Source: Sphagnum compactum
Taxonomy: Eukaryota > Bryophyta > Sphagnopsida > Sphagnales
NCBI GenBank assembly: GCA_965153455.1
Contig: OZ234493.1
Span: forward strand, 10,344,213-10,408,212
Reading direction: 5' to 3'
DNA length: 64,000 bases
Shown here: piece after piece, positions 11,751-23,488 of the stretch
Numbering within the stretch: the stretch's first letter is position 1
Layout of the letters: the number at the start of each line of letters is the position of its first letter
Notes under the pieces: model-generated
Databases searched by the model: none
What the model was told of the DNA's origin: nothing
Seen by the model: only the letters and a program-made list of their open reading frames with translations
Position numbers and translations under genes: made by a program

Positions 11751-14700
11751 ACCAGCTGACCCCAAGCAACTGAACAAAAGAGAGAGAAAAAACTGAACAA
11801 AAGCTTGATGTTTTTTCCAGCTCCATGTTTTGTCTTTGTTTGCAAAGAGATTCAAACCAGTGTTGTGTGGTTCTTTAATTTTTAAGAACCAGCTGTTCTG
11901 ATTCTTTAAATATTCCCGAGTCAGAGAAACTGCAGTTCAGGTTCTTTGGAAAAAATTCAAAATCAAGGAAAGGCCCGTTTCAGGTATTTCAAAAACCTTA
12001 AAGAACCAATGGTTTTCATGAAAGAACTGGCAACAAACTGACGATTCTCTCCCAGTTTTTTTTCACTTTTTCATATTTTTCAGAACCATGGTTGTATACT
12101 GAAATCAATTTTTTGAATATTTGGAGAACTGAGGAATAGGTGGGTATATACCTGGGCTGATAACTGGTGGGTATTTGTCCCTTGTTCTAAGAACCAACCA
12201 ACACTGATTTAGACACAAAGCTGTAAGGCTGTAAGTACTTAAGTACTCCAGTTCATGACAAATACTCAGGGTTTAAAAATGAGTCCATAAAAAACTATAC
12301 GATTAGATGAAAAATAATAAGGCCCCTCATGTTTCAACTGACAGGAAAAATTATTTCACAAAAACCTCAAAGAAGTGACCCATCATGAGATGAATATAAA
12401 ATTGAAATTACGTGTCAAATATTCTTATTGGCTTGGTGACTTGGAGACTGAGACGCACTCTTTTTTTCCTTCTTTTTCCCCTCAGACCATATGATATATT
12501 TTGGTTAATTAGAGTCCTAATAGAAGCTCCAGTGGTGCTCAGTATGTGATCCTGCAAAAAGATTTCTCACATCCGAGTTGAGTTTTCTTTTTCCTTTCCA
12601 ATCCTGCCCGTAAAACCAAAACTGGGACTGCAAATAGGTGGGAGACTACTAATAGCAACCCACCTGGACCAAACGTTATGATTGGCAAATCAGAACTAAG
12701 GAGCAGCAGTCAGATCCTACTTATTACACTCTTTTTTGGCGGGTGTTAGTCTTTGCTGTGCCGTTTACCTGCCTCAACAAACTGTGATAAAATGCAGAGC
12801 CAAAACCATTTTGCTGAGACCGCTAGAGCTGCTCTAAGTATATACAGACTGCGTACCTTGTTACTTTGTTGCCATCTTTGTTTTCTTTCTTAATATCCCA
12901 AAATGCAAACTGCAACTTATACTTTTTGAAGTCTTTCCAAGCAATGGTTGTCCGACTTTAAAGTTCCAAAATGCAGGTCACATTTTGCTGCTTTGAAGGA
13001 GTTGTTTTTTTTTTTTTTTTTGCAATGAGTGCACATCTTTGGAGTCTTGAATGAAGACTGCTTTGCAAACCCTTTTGGTCATATGTTATTCCAATGACTG
13101 TCCTGCTGATGAAGGCTAGAACATAAACCAAAAAAGAAGCAGGTGATTCATTCCTGTACTGGCTTCTGCAGAGACGGACTTCAGGTATTCAGTAAGGATG
13201 TTGTCACTTGTTACCTGCCTCCATTGCTAATTGCATCTCTTGATGTGTTTTGTGTCCCGTTTGAACCATATGACATATCTTGGTCTAGCTTTCAATTTTT
13301 ATTTTTGACCTTCAATTTGGCATCCTCTTCAATTTCTTTTTGGGCCAGTCATATGAAATGCACCATTTGTCAGTCCATCACATGACATTCGTAAAAATAA
13401 AATGCTGGAAACATGTACTTACTCATAACAGCACAAACCAAGACACCTGGATGAACATGAGCAGAGTCCACAACGACAGTTCTTCCAGAGATTAAGCCAA
13501 TGCTGGAATCATGTAACTAGAAACCTCATTACAAGAAAAAGAAACAAGGATTGCCATTCATAACTATACATGATCGCTTTCCCTTCAGACAATGTACAGA
13601 TTCCTGCTTGGAGAGGAAAAGCTCAAAGTTTCTAGCACACATGTATGTCATTACAGGTTAGAAGGCCCTGGTGCAGTCTAAGAATTATTTTTTGTTGTCA
13701 ATGGATTTCTCTGCTATTTAACAATCAGTTCGCATAGGTAAGTGGTGTTCAACAAGTCTCTTCATGTGCATATGTTTGGGATTAAAACTAAACTTTACAA
13801 CCCTCTTATTGCAATCCCAATGCATCTGTCTTGTAATTTAGTCACCAACACAGTTAGCAGGCTTTCGGTGGTAGGCAATCATCAAGGTAAACCAATGTGG
13901 GTACCTCAATTCAACCTTGGGGCAGAATGGGCAACTGCTGGTATGGTTATGGTTAGTGAACCTTGGAAAGCTAGCAGCAACCCTCAGGGTGAAAACTCAG
14001 AGAACCTCCTTGATCAGCTTGTTGGCCAACTTCGAATATATTATTGTGCCAAAGCCATTCCAGCTTGCTCAAATAAGGCATGACTACCATAAGTTGGGAA
14101 CTCTTGTACATAAATGTACTGGTTTTGGTCGATTCCAGTTCTGAGCTCACCCTTGACCTTCCCCACCAGCATTTTCTTTTGTGTGAAAATTTTCAATTTT
14201 TAAAACCTGGAAACAACCCCTTCAACCTCTTAGCTCTAATTAAGGTTGTAGGATGTGACCATATTTGTCAAATTCTGTCATTCAAGATCTGATGACCGCC
14301 ACCTGAATGACCAACGGCTAGGACAAGTCACTAACAAATGTGACAAATTGCCCTTTGATTGCCACAAATTGCACCAAAATGTGACAAGGTCACCTTGTTT
14401 CACCCAGCAAACAGCTCATTTGTGTTCGTCCTTCCAATTGGGTTCCCTTTTGTTGCCATCACCACTCTTGAACCACTAATATATGACTATGACTTTTTAC
14501 ACATAGGACTCAAAATAATAATTTATGACTAAAGTCATAGATATAATCACTTAAAAGTTGTAGTCATAAATTTCCTAATTGCAAAAGATAGAGTTGCTTC
14601 TAGTGAAAAATGACATTACCCATTGTAACATATGATAAACCAACTAAAACCCAAATGAAGCTAACATGATCCTTATCAATATGAAAACAAAAAAATGCAT

Positions 14701-17700
14701 AAAATCAAACAAAGAAACAAAAAAAATGCATAAATGAAAACATGTAGTTCAAGCAATCCAAATTCAATGATAACATTAAAAAACCAAAAAATAATAGTTA
14801 AGGTTTGAAGAAATGGTCTTTTGATGTTCAAAATAGGTAGTAATTTATTGCATATCAATTCTTGATGCCAATCCAATCATGGATTGTTATAGACCAAAGA
14901 AATGTCTCCATTATATTATTAAAACATTGCATGTATATGCACACAACAAAATCCAAATGTGTTGTCAACCTATTTTTGAGCTTCTCTTTCATGAAGTTCA
15001 ATGTTCAAAAACATTTTTTTTCTTTATGACTACCTAAATTATTTCCAAATTGCAAGTTTAATGAGCTTTAACTCCTTAACCAATTAGTTATTACAAGCAA
15101 AGGAGCTATTACAAGTTAAATTACTCCATGTATTCAAGTGCAAGGATTGTAATCTCGAGGTCCATTCATTACATTATGGCAATTATTTTCATTGTTAACT
15201 TGAAAAATGATATGACTTGTTGTTCAAACAAAGCCTCATCTAGTATAGGCAAAATGAAAACATGATTAGGCGCAAGGTTTCTATCGTGATAATAATTAAT
15301 CATCTTTGAAACTACCCAATTGAGTTAAGAAAGCATTATTAGTGTGGGGTTACACCTAAAGATTAGATAACTTTGATTGCATTCATCAAGTCTTGGGCAA
15401 AGAGTTTTTGTTCTTGAGCTCTTGAATAAATTTGAGGGTGCCATTGTTGCACTATTGATTCACATCTTCAACTACTTTTAACCAATCTACCTATCTCAAC
15501 CCTAACCTTAGGTTCATGACCAAGGCTAGGGCATGAGAAAGGATTCAATTTAGGAGAGTGACTTAGGATTCACACACATTTTCACAAGTGTGGGAAAGTG
15601 AAAAGGAGGTGAACCCCAAGCATTCCCAAGTGGGGATCACCTTGGGAATTGGAGTTCCAAAAAGTCTTTAAGTTTTAAGACAAAAGTGCAAATAGAAAAC
15701 CATGTTTGGAAAGTTCTTGAAGTTTACATATCAAAAGTGGGCTCACAATTTTCATTTGTCAAAAGATATGAAGCTCAAATTATGGTCAAGAAAAAGGTTA
15801 GGAATCAAATTGATTGTTTGATTTTTGACCATTAAAACTCATAAAGTAAGGGTCAAACCATCTTTAAATCAAGCATGCAATATAGTGTTGGAAATATCTT
15901 TTCAAGGGCTATAGCTTTTCCTTTTTTAAATCCTTAAAGCTCGCATGTGTTAATTATGAGCTCACAAAATCGTAGGATTCATAACTTGGGAATCATGGCA
16001 ATTTTAACAATTCCAATGTAACCCTTGCCATCAATCATAGAATATATTATAAGGTGGAAAACGATGCCTCTTCCCAAAGGTTTGGGTCATGTGAGTTAGG
16101 TGAATTTGGGTTGTTTGTGATTAAGTCCTAACACCTCTTAACCACAATACACAATACTAATAATGGATTTAATATATATTTTATAGGAAGGTTGAAATTT
16201 CATGAATTGAATAGTTGTCGCAAATGGTTGCAAAAGTCCAATATAATGCATGTGTAATATGTAGACATAGGTGACAACATGAGTTATAAATCAAAATTTC
16301 ATTGCCATTTTGTTACAATTGTGAAATAGAATTTACAAAGAATCCACATGATTATTGATTTAGAAGGTTGAATAAAATGGGATAAATATGTCACAAACAT
16401 TACATTTGAATCTTTGTCTTGTAAGTATTAGCATTGAAAATATTTTGGTTTTCAAATATATATTGGGTGAAAGCACATTAAGGTGTCTAATTTATAGCAA
16501 TTGAAAGTTCATACCTAGTATATTTGAAAATTGGATTAACATATGAATATTTATATGTAATTGAAATTAACATTTTTTTCCATTGCCAATTTCAAATCAT
16601 GATGTTATAAAAACATTCTAAAATTTCATAAAAGATTTAGTTCATGGAAATAATCATTTTTACCCTTAAAAGAACTTTTTTAATAATTATATTTTTGATA
16701 TTTTGAAATTTCCATAACACAAATTAACTCATATTCCACTCATTCAATGTTTTGTTTTTTTTTTTTTAAACATCAATCATGCAATATTTCAAAGTTTCAA
16801 ATACATTGCAAAACAAAAAGTTCATTCATTCTACAATATTCTAAAATTATAAGTAGTTTTTCTTTGTTGGGTAACTTTTGAACCTTACCATGGTAATTTG
16901 AGCCATGGTGGATAGTTACAAAGGTAAAGTTGAAAAGTCTAAAAAGGCTGAAACCAAGGAGGATTGTTCAACACCAAGCTTCTAAGTGTTAAGAAACCAA
17001 AAATAATAATGCCTTGAATAATAAAGTTCATTTGGAAGAGATTTAACATGCTAAAATCTTGGTGTCACAATGAATTTAATAATTAAATTCTTTGACCATT
17101 TCAAATATCATTTGTACCTACCAAGTTAGGCATTGTTGCCTAATGTTTATTAAATAATGAAGGAGTATATTAGGCAAATGAATTTGAAATTTCAGTGGAA
17201 TTAGACCTTTAGGTTTTTTTTTCTTTAATTAAGCTAATCAACACGTGGGACTTAGAGTTTTAGGGTGCACTTTATACTTGAGCTTTTTCATCCGTGTATT
17301 GAAGGTATGACAAACAACTTTCAAGCATTGTTATTGTCATGAATGGTGTTTGGTGATCCTTTTTTGTTTAGTTTAAAAATTTGTGCTCATATGGTGTTAT
17401 TTTTGGTAAATATATAATATTTTAGGACTCATTCTTAAGCTGTCAATGCCAACCATTCATGCGTTGTTCATGCTTTGAAAAAACTATAGTTTATTATGGT
17501 TTTTTCAAATAAATAAATTAAGCAATTTCTAAACATATTTTTCAAAAATTAAGGAAGACAGACAAGGGTTTTTTTTTCCAATTTTATGAGGTAGGTGGAC
17601 TAGTGATCATGCACAATAAGACTTTGCCAAATTTGGCAATAGGCAGAGAAGAAAGTGGAAAGCTTTTGGGAACCCGTTACCTTGCTATACTTTGGCAACA

Positions 17701-17818
17701 TTCTAACCTATGGTCTAAATCTAGCAATTTCAATATTTTTCCCTCAAAATAAAAAAAATCCTTTGTAGAAATCATATTTGTCCCAAGGCCATGAAAATTT
17801 CTCACAAAAAAATGTGGG
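11751..17818. other. Long AT-rich gene-free stretch
   Basis: About 6 kb with scattered poly-T and poly-A, and no splice-consistent conserved exon on either strand. The longest ORF (13742-14083) has no motif I recognise and no sensible neighbouring exon. Confidence 0.55.
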
Positions 17819-17935
17819 GGCCATACTAAACCAACACCCACCAACGCACTATGCATTGGATGCATGTTATTACTTAATTGTGGATAAACTTCAACTGAGC
17901 TAATATTTGGTTTCACTTTGGTAACCAAGTTTGTG

Positions 17936-18552
17936 GGTAAATGCATACTATGATGGACCAAAAAATGCACCTAAAAAGTCCATTTCTACATTTTTTTGGT
18001 GTTATCATCACTTTTAAAATGAGCTTTCCAATTACAAATTAAGTTGTTTGCAAGAACTATGTGTTTTACATTTTTTTAATACATTATAAAACACATTCAA
18101 TGAAAACATTTGAATCAAACTCAAAAAGTACATATTGAAAAGTACTTATGAATTCTGACCTTCCAAAAAAATACTCAAATGGCCACTTTCATTAATAATG
18201 ACATCCTTAATAAGAATTTTAGTTTCCATTTTGATCATACAACTTGTAGCAAAATACTATCAAACAAATAATTTAATAATCCAAGATTTATGAATCCATT
18301 TACTATTATTTAGAGACTAAATAAAGATTGTGACTAAATTTAAGACATAAATTTAAAAGTCCCCCCCTAAACCAAATAATGAACATATGGTTTTTCTTTT
18401 TTAATATGTTATTTCTACGATATAGATAATATATGTGAGTCCCTTCTTTCAAAAAAATTTTAAAAATTCGAACTTTAAAAAAATCATGTAGTTAGAGGGT
18501 TAAGAATTTTACACTATGACACAAAAAACGGACACTGTAATATGCATTTACC
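17936..18552. mobile_element. TIR element E (about 617 bp), nested in element D
   Basis: It starts GGTAAATGCATA (17936-17947) and ends TATGCATTTACC (18541-18552), a perfect 12-bp inverted terminal repeat that continues more weakly inward. It separates two parts of the D element that are contiguous in the copy at 23.1-23.5 kb. No protein is recognisable inside, so it is a non-autonomous element. The target duplication is not clear. Confidence 0.6.
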
Positions 18553-18635
18553 ATGTTGGAAATAGATTTCATACATAGGTAGGTACTTACTTGAAAATAG
18601 GTAACTACTAAGTAAGTAGATGGTTTATACATATT

Positions 18636-19049
18636 AGATTTATCCGTAAAGTAACCTTGTTTTCACCTTGTCTTTGGGCCTCCTTGCACCCTCTATCCCT
18701 TCTTTTGGTGGTATCCACAAAGTAAAAACATTTTATTGAATCTTAATATGAAATGTTACAACTCAATGTGAAATGTTGAAACTCAACATTTAATGCACAA
18801 GGTTTGGGATTAATTATAATAGTTGTATAATTATGAATAGGGAAATATATGTAGCAACAGTGGAAGCGTTCATTAAAAAAGAAAGACAGGATGAAACTCA
18901 ATTTACCACCAAAATTCATGATTTCCTGAATTTCATACCCCATTGAATGTTAATATACTTTTCTTTAGGTTTTTTTTAATCTCACCCTATGTATGACCAA
19001 ACTCAGGGTTCTAGTGGTGTTGTGTGTTTTTTACTTTACAAATAAATTT
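18636..19049 (-). mobile_element. MITE family C, copy 2, nested in element D
   Basis: 414 bp with left end AGATTTATCCGTAAAGTAA and right end the inverse of AAATTTATTTGTAAAGTAA, flanked on both sides by ATT (18633-18635 and 19050-19052). The interior matches 8081-8472 in inverse orientation, including the GTTTGGTCATAC and CCCAAAGACA blocks. It interrupts the D element exactly where the intact copy reads CCCTTACAATATGTTTAAACC. Confidence 0.8.
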
Positions 19050-20049
19050 ATTATAAGGGTTGTTTTTACTACCTACCTATTAACAACCTGCTTGTGGTTA
19101 TTAGTAGGTAGGTTTAAAAAAACAATTGAGCTAATCACCATGGTTAGCTAAGGAATTGAAAGCCAATAGAAAATTGTTTCTTAACCTTTTACCATTCATC
19201 CTTCATGGTGCCCTGGTGGGTGCTGGTTCAATCTAGCCTTTAAGTGTTTTGACAAGACTTGGGAAATAATTAAGTAATTTGTGCTAAAGTTGGTATGTAT
19301 GTTAGGTGATGCTACAATGGGCCTAGGAGAGGTTTTATTAGTTGAGGTGATATCTTCAATGGGTTGTTCTACTCCTCTTGTGGCTGGGGTTTCTCATGTT
19401 CTAGTTTTCTTCACAATGAAATTTTTCATTGTGCCAAAAACAAATTAAATCTACATCATAGTATTGTACTTTATCTATGCACTTATGGTACACACACAAA
19501 TAAACAAGAAGTAAAGAAAAATAGTTTGATTACAAATAATTAATAATAATGAAGTTGTACCTTTGTAAGTGTTTAAATAACAAACCCCTTGAAAATCTTC
19601 AACTTTTTATCTTTACATTTTTATCACAATAGTTATGACTAGTATTGGGATCAACCTTTTTTAAGGATTTTGAAATTTTTAGTGGGTGGCTTTTAGAAAT
19701 ATAATTGTAATGCATATTTGGTGATGTTCCAAATATTGTATTATGGAACTTTTGGCTTTAAAAAATTCAATAAATAGAAAATTGGCTATGCGAAATTATA
19801 AAAAATCATTACAAGTTGGCAACATATGGAAATTTACACTAGTAAAAATTGGCAATATGTACAAATGATAATCTAGAATCTAGCCATGGAGCCCATTTAT
19901 TACATAGTTTTATGGCCATACATTCTGTAATATGGAATTATCATGTGCTAAAATCTTTAAGACTACATAAAAGAAACATTTTTCATCGTTAGATGGTTGT
20001 TTCATAATAGGACTTCGAACTTAGGACATAAGATTTAGGAGTTAGAACG

Positions 20050-20700
20050 CATTACCCAAACACACACAAAGATTCAAATATAGTGTACACACACAATGGA
20101 CATACATATGACACAAGCTCAAACTCAAACATTGGACAATGGATAATACATATGACAACTCAAGATTAAAACTAAAACTAAAACTCAGACCAAGACTCAA
20201 AGAGATATAAAAACCTTCAAAGTTCAAACAAACTTAAACAAATAGACCTTCAACGTTCAAATAGACAAATAGACCTTCAACGTTCAAACAGACAAATAGA
20301 CCTTCAAAATTTAAACATAATTATATAAAATTGTAGCAAATATATAAAATTTCAAAATTCAAACAAAGTTAAATAAACATAAAAACTTCAAAAGTTCAAA
20401 TAGACTCCAACAAACACAAACTCAAATGGACTTAAACAAAGATAGACGCGGGCAAATTCAAATAAACAAACACCCAAACAAACTCAAACAGAAATAGATT
20501 AAGACATATCACGAAAACATATTTAAATAGACTTATATAAAGACTTAGACATACACAAAATTCAAACAAAGACAAACTCAAACTCAAACAAACTCAAGCA
20601 TACATATTCATATAGACTCAAGTAAAAATAGACTCAAATAAACAGATTGAATGGCAAACCTTAAATATACAAACCTTCAAATTCAAACATAATGGCAACA
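20050..20700. repeat. G-poor, A/C-rich low-complexity tract with 27-bp direct repeats
   Basis: About 650 bases built from AAACTCAAACA, ACAAACTC and ATAGACTC-like words, with almost no G on the plus strand. Three copies of a 27-bp unit starting AATAGACCTTCAACGTTC lie at 20241, 20268 and 20295. ORFs seen on the minus strand (poly S/L/F) are artefacts of composition. Confidence 0.8.
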
Positions 20701-21664
20701 TGTTCAACTTCTAAGTCAACGTAATGTTGCAACTTCTTTAGTAAAAATTACCCAACTTTGGCTTAAAGTAATCATTATTGAAATGGAACCCTAATCCATT
20801 TCCATTAGAATTTAATTCAAACATCACCTAGGTTTTTGCTCCTTCTAATCATTGTAACATGCATCATATGAGAAGGTATTCTTAGTGTAGAAAGTCTAGG
20901 AATACATCCCAACAACAATGTGTATATTTTCATTGAGGCAACTTTTCAACTTCAATTTCATGAAAGAAAGGGTGGAAAATGTATGTTTATCTTCCACTAA
21001 CCATAGCACTTGGATCATTGCAATTTCTACTAGTTTGAAAAAATTTAGGAATGAATGCCTTAAGATGCATGAAACTTCCAATGTCCACCAAAGTTGTGTC
21101 AAAGGATTGAAATGAAATGGAGCCTCCATTGCAGCAACAACATTGAACGTCATGGTAATCTTGAATATGTTAGACTACATCTCTAAACCACATGTGGATA
21201 AAATGGATTGACAAATCTTAGCAACTTCCCAAAATGTACTTGAGTTCGAAAGTTTGATAGGTTCCAAATGTCACTTAGTGCAATAATGTGACTTGATCAA
21301 CTCCAAATGATAATTAAAATTCTCCTACACATCACCTTGAAGCCAATACTATGGATAACAAATTCCCGTAATGTCCATGATATAAGATGTTGGAAACCTT
21401 GAAGTTAATTCCAAAGTCAGTGTTTCTATTGCAGTTACAAATAAAGTCATTCAAAAGACATGTGATTACAAAACACTAAGGGAGCAATCACCACTTTGAA
21501 GATAACCAAATTTTTAATTACTCTTGTATGGTGGATTACAAAATAGATGAAAACATGCCAACTCATTAATATCTATTGTTGATGAATGTTTATTGCAAAT
21601 TCCCACAACAAACCAACAATAGGACGGGGGAGGGTCCAACCAAACATCTTTCATCATTGAGAGG

Positions 21665-21725
21665 GAAATTATGCCTACTTATAGGTGTAAGACCTGTCCC
21701 ATTATTGAGGAGTAGGCATAAGAAC
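21665..21725. repeat. Short inverted repeat
   Basis: TTATGCCTACT (21669-21679) is repeated inverted as AGTAGGCATAA (21712-21722) around a 32-base loop. A looser outer pairing of GGGAGGGTCC with GAACCCTCCC extends the fold to about 21626-21731. Confidence 0.7.
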
Positions 21726-21783
21726 CCTCCCATTCATACACCTCGTGATCTACATACATTTGGTTCATGATAAATTTGCCTTG

Positions 21784-21912
21784 TGCTTTACACTAGGTAA
21801 AGCCCATGGTGTGGGGCATACCCAAAATGTGGGGCCAAACTCAGCTATTACCTCATCCTAGGCCCCTTATTTTGAGAATGCCCCCCACCCTAGGGCTTTA
21901 CCCTACACAGAA
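21784..21912. mobile_element. Small inverted-repeat element, possibly related to MITE family A
   Basis: CTTTACACTAGGTAAAGCCC at the left pairs imperfectly with GGGCTTTACCCTACACAG at the right, about 128 bp in all. The left end contains CTTTACACTAGG, also found in the terminal repeat of the family A element at 50507. The relation is inferred from that shared word only. Confidence 0.45.
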
Positions 21913-21969
21913 GGGGTCCTCCAGAGACACTAGGAATCGTTTGCATCATAAGAGAACTTTTTGGCGTTG

Positions 21970-22690
21970 ACAACTTAAAGCAAGTGCCTGCAAGAAGAAG
22001 GGGATGGTGGATGAGGGGAGAGAGAGAGAGAGGTTTCGTTAAGGGGGAATGGGGGTGCGAAGAAAAGCACGACATAACCCTTCTTTTGCTCCAGGGAATC
22101 CGGATGTCGATGAAGGTTTCAGGAGCACGTTATGGCTCTGCACCGCTATTTGACCGACCGACCACCCAACTAACTCGCATAGAATGGTCGGTCGATGGCT
22201 CGGCCACTGAAGTTAAGATCGCAGTGGCAGCAAAATTTCTCTGGCAATTTTCAAAATGGGTTTTGTTTAGTCAGCGACCGAACGATGGCAACTACAAGTT
22301 GCTGTAGCTCTAGCCACCAGCAGCTAGTCTGCAGCACAATGTGCATTTTCCTCAGCGAAGGAGGCAGTCAGTAGTAGTGTGGGACCAACTGAAAGTCGGT
22401 GGCTGGACCCACGTCTTTATGTACTTACCAGGACACTCTTCGCTGAGGAAAACGGGTGGATGTGTCCCGGCTTATAAGCGCCTGCTCAAAACCAAACGCT
22501 CATTTTCACGTTGCAAACTGTTTCTTTCGCATGATGATTCGTGTCTAGCACCATGCAATGATGGGATTGCATTGTGTTTGTTGACCATTTATATGACTGC
22601 TTGCATTGATGGGATCTCAATTCTCTCACTCGTTGTTTGGGGGCGCAGCCATCATCACCTTGATAGGTACTTTTAGAGTCGACTCTTAAG
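21970..22690. other. GC-richer island with perfect inverted repeats, no gene recognised
   Basis: The composition contrasts with the surrounding AT-rich DNA. A perfect 15-bp inverted repeat TTTTCCTCAGCGAAG (22346-22360) / CTTCGCTGAGGAAAA (22438-22452) encloses 77 bases. A second, CGACCGACCA (22155-22164) / TGGTCGGTCG (22185-22194), encloses 20 bases. Two frames of about 107 and 111 codons are open on the plus strand (21984-22307 and 22341-22676), but neither resembles a protein I know. Candidates are a transposon fragment, an RNA-coding locus or a young non-coding insertion. Confidence 0.5.
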
Positions 22691-22935
22691 ACTCAAGAGT
22701 GATATTAAGAGTGATGATATTACCAATCCAGCAAGATTACTCACCAGGCTACTCATCATTTCTCCCTTCTTATTAACAACACTGCTTCTTGTTGGATCAT
22801 GAATGATCCAGTTTTTATGATCAGTTGTTCCCGGCATGCACAAAGCTAGCTTCTCAATTTTCTGTGAAAGAAAGCAAAAGGTACCTAATTCTTAAACTCA
22901 TTGTGACACCGGCCTAAATTCACAAGTTGTAGTTC

Positions 22936-23070
22936 AATCAAGTACCCTACCTGCCTATCAACCCTAAACCCTAAATCCTACTTGATAGGCAGGTTGGGTA
23001 CTTGATTAAATTCCCTTGTCTTTAATTTAGGGTTTAGGGTTTAGATGGGCCTAAATTAAAGACAAGGGAA
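22936..23070. repeat. Twin hairpins with telomere-like loops
   Basis: Hairpin 1: a 26-bp stem with one mismatch (22936-22961 with 22982-23007) around a 20-base loop that starts CCCTAAACCCTAAA. Hairpin 2: a perfect 21-bp stem (23011-23031 with 23050-23070) around an 18-base loop carrying GTTTAGGGTTTAG. Only three bases separate the hairpins. The two loops are largely complementary to each other. Confidence 0.85.
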
Positions 23071-23106
23071 AGTGCCTAATAGTTGTCCATTTATCCCAGC
23101 ATTTGT

Positions 23107-23488
23107 GGCCACTGTGAACCAGCACCCACCAGTGCACCATGAAGGATGAATGGTAAGAGGTCAGGAAACAGTTTTCTGTTGGCTTTCAGTTCCCTAGCTA
23201 ACCATGGTGGTTAGTTCAGTTTCTTTTTTTTAACCTACCTACTAACAACCCACAAGCAGGTTGTTAGTAGGTAGGTAGTAAAAAAACAGCCCTTACAATA
23301 TGTTTAAACCATCTATTACCTAGAAGTTACCTATTTTCCTACCTACCTACCTATGTATGAGACCTATTTCCTACAGAATTGGTTACCAAGGTGAAACCAA
23401 ATTTGAGCTCAGTTGAGGTTCATCCACAACTGAGTAATAACAGGCATCCAATGGATGGTGCACTGGTGGGCGCTGGTTCACTGTGGCT
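23107..23488 (+). mobile_element. TIR element family D, copy 2 (most complete)
   Basis: 382 bp with long imperfect TIRs: the left end runs GTGAACCAGCACCCACCAGT and on into GCACCAT; the right end is the inverse of GTGAACCAGCGCCCACCAGT plus GCACCAT. Inside, a 17-bp perfect stem (CCTACCTACTAACAACC with its inverse) surrounds an 8-base loop near 23235-23276. An apparent peptide conserved between D copies (VTKVKPN.SSVEV.PQLSNN) follows from DNA similarity and is probably not translated. Confidence 0.75.

Larger units (their letters stand above)
17819..19238 (-). mobile_element. TIR element family D, copy 3, minus orientation, split by two later insertions
   Basis: Read on the minus strand, segments 19238-19050, 18635-18553 and 17935-17819 together match the intact plus-strand copy 23107-23488 in order. 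Shared blocks are AACCAGCACCCACCAG, TTAGCTAACCATGGTG, the CTACCTAC hairpin, AAACCATCTA, AGTTACCTATTTT and GGTTACCAA.GTGAAACCAAAT. Removing the two insertions leaves about 389 bp, against 382 bp for the intact copy. The ends are diverged forms of the D terminal repeat. Confidence 0.75.

Noticed and set aside
22960-23045. Telomere-like repeats suggesting an interstitial telomere array or chromosome end.
   Set aside because: Only about two repeats occur on each strand, confined to hairpin loops; there is no array.
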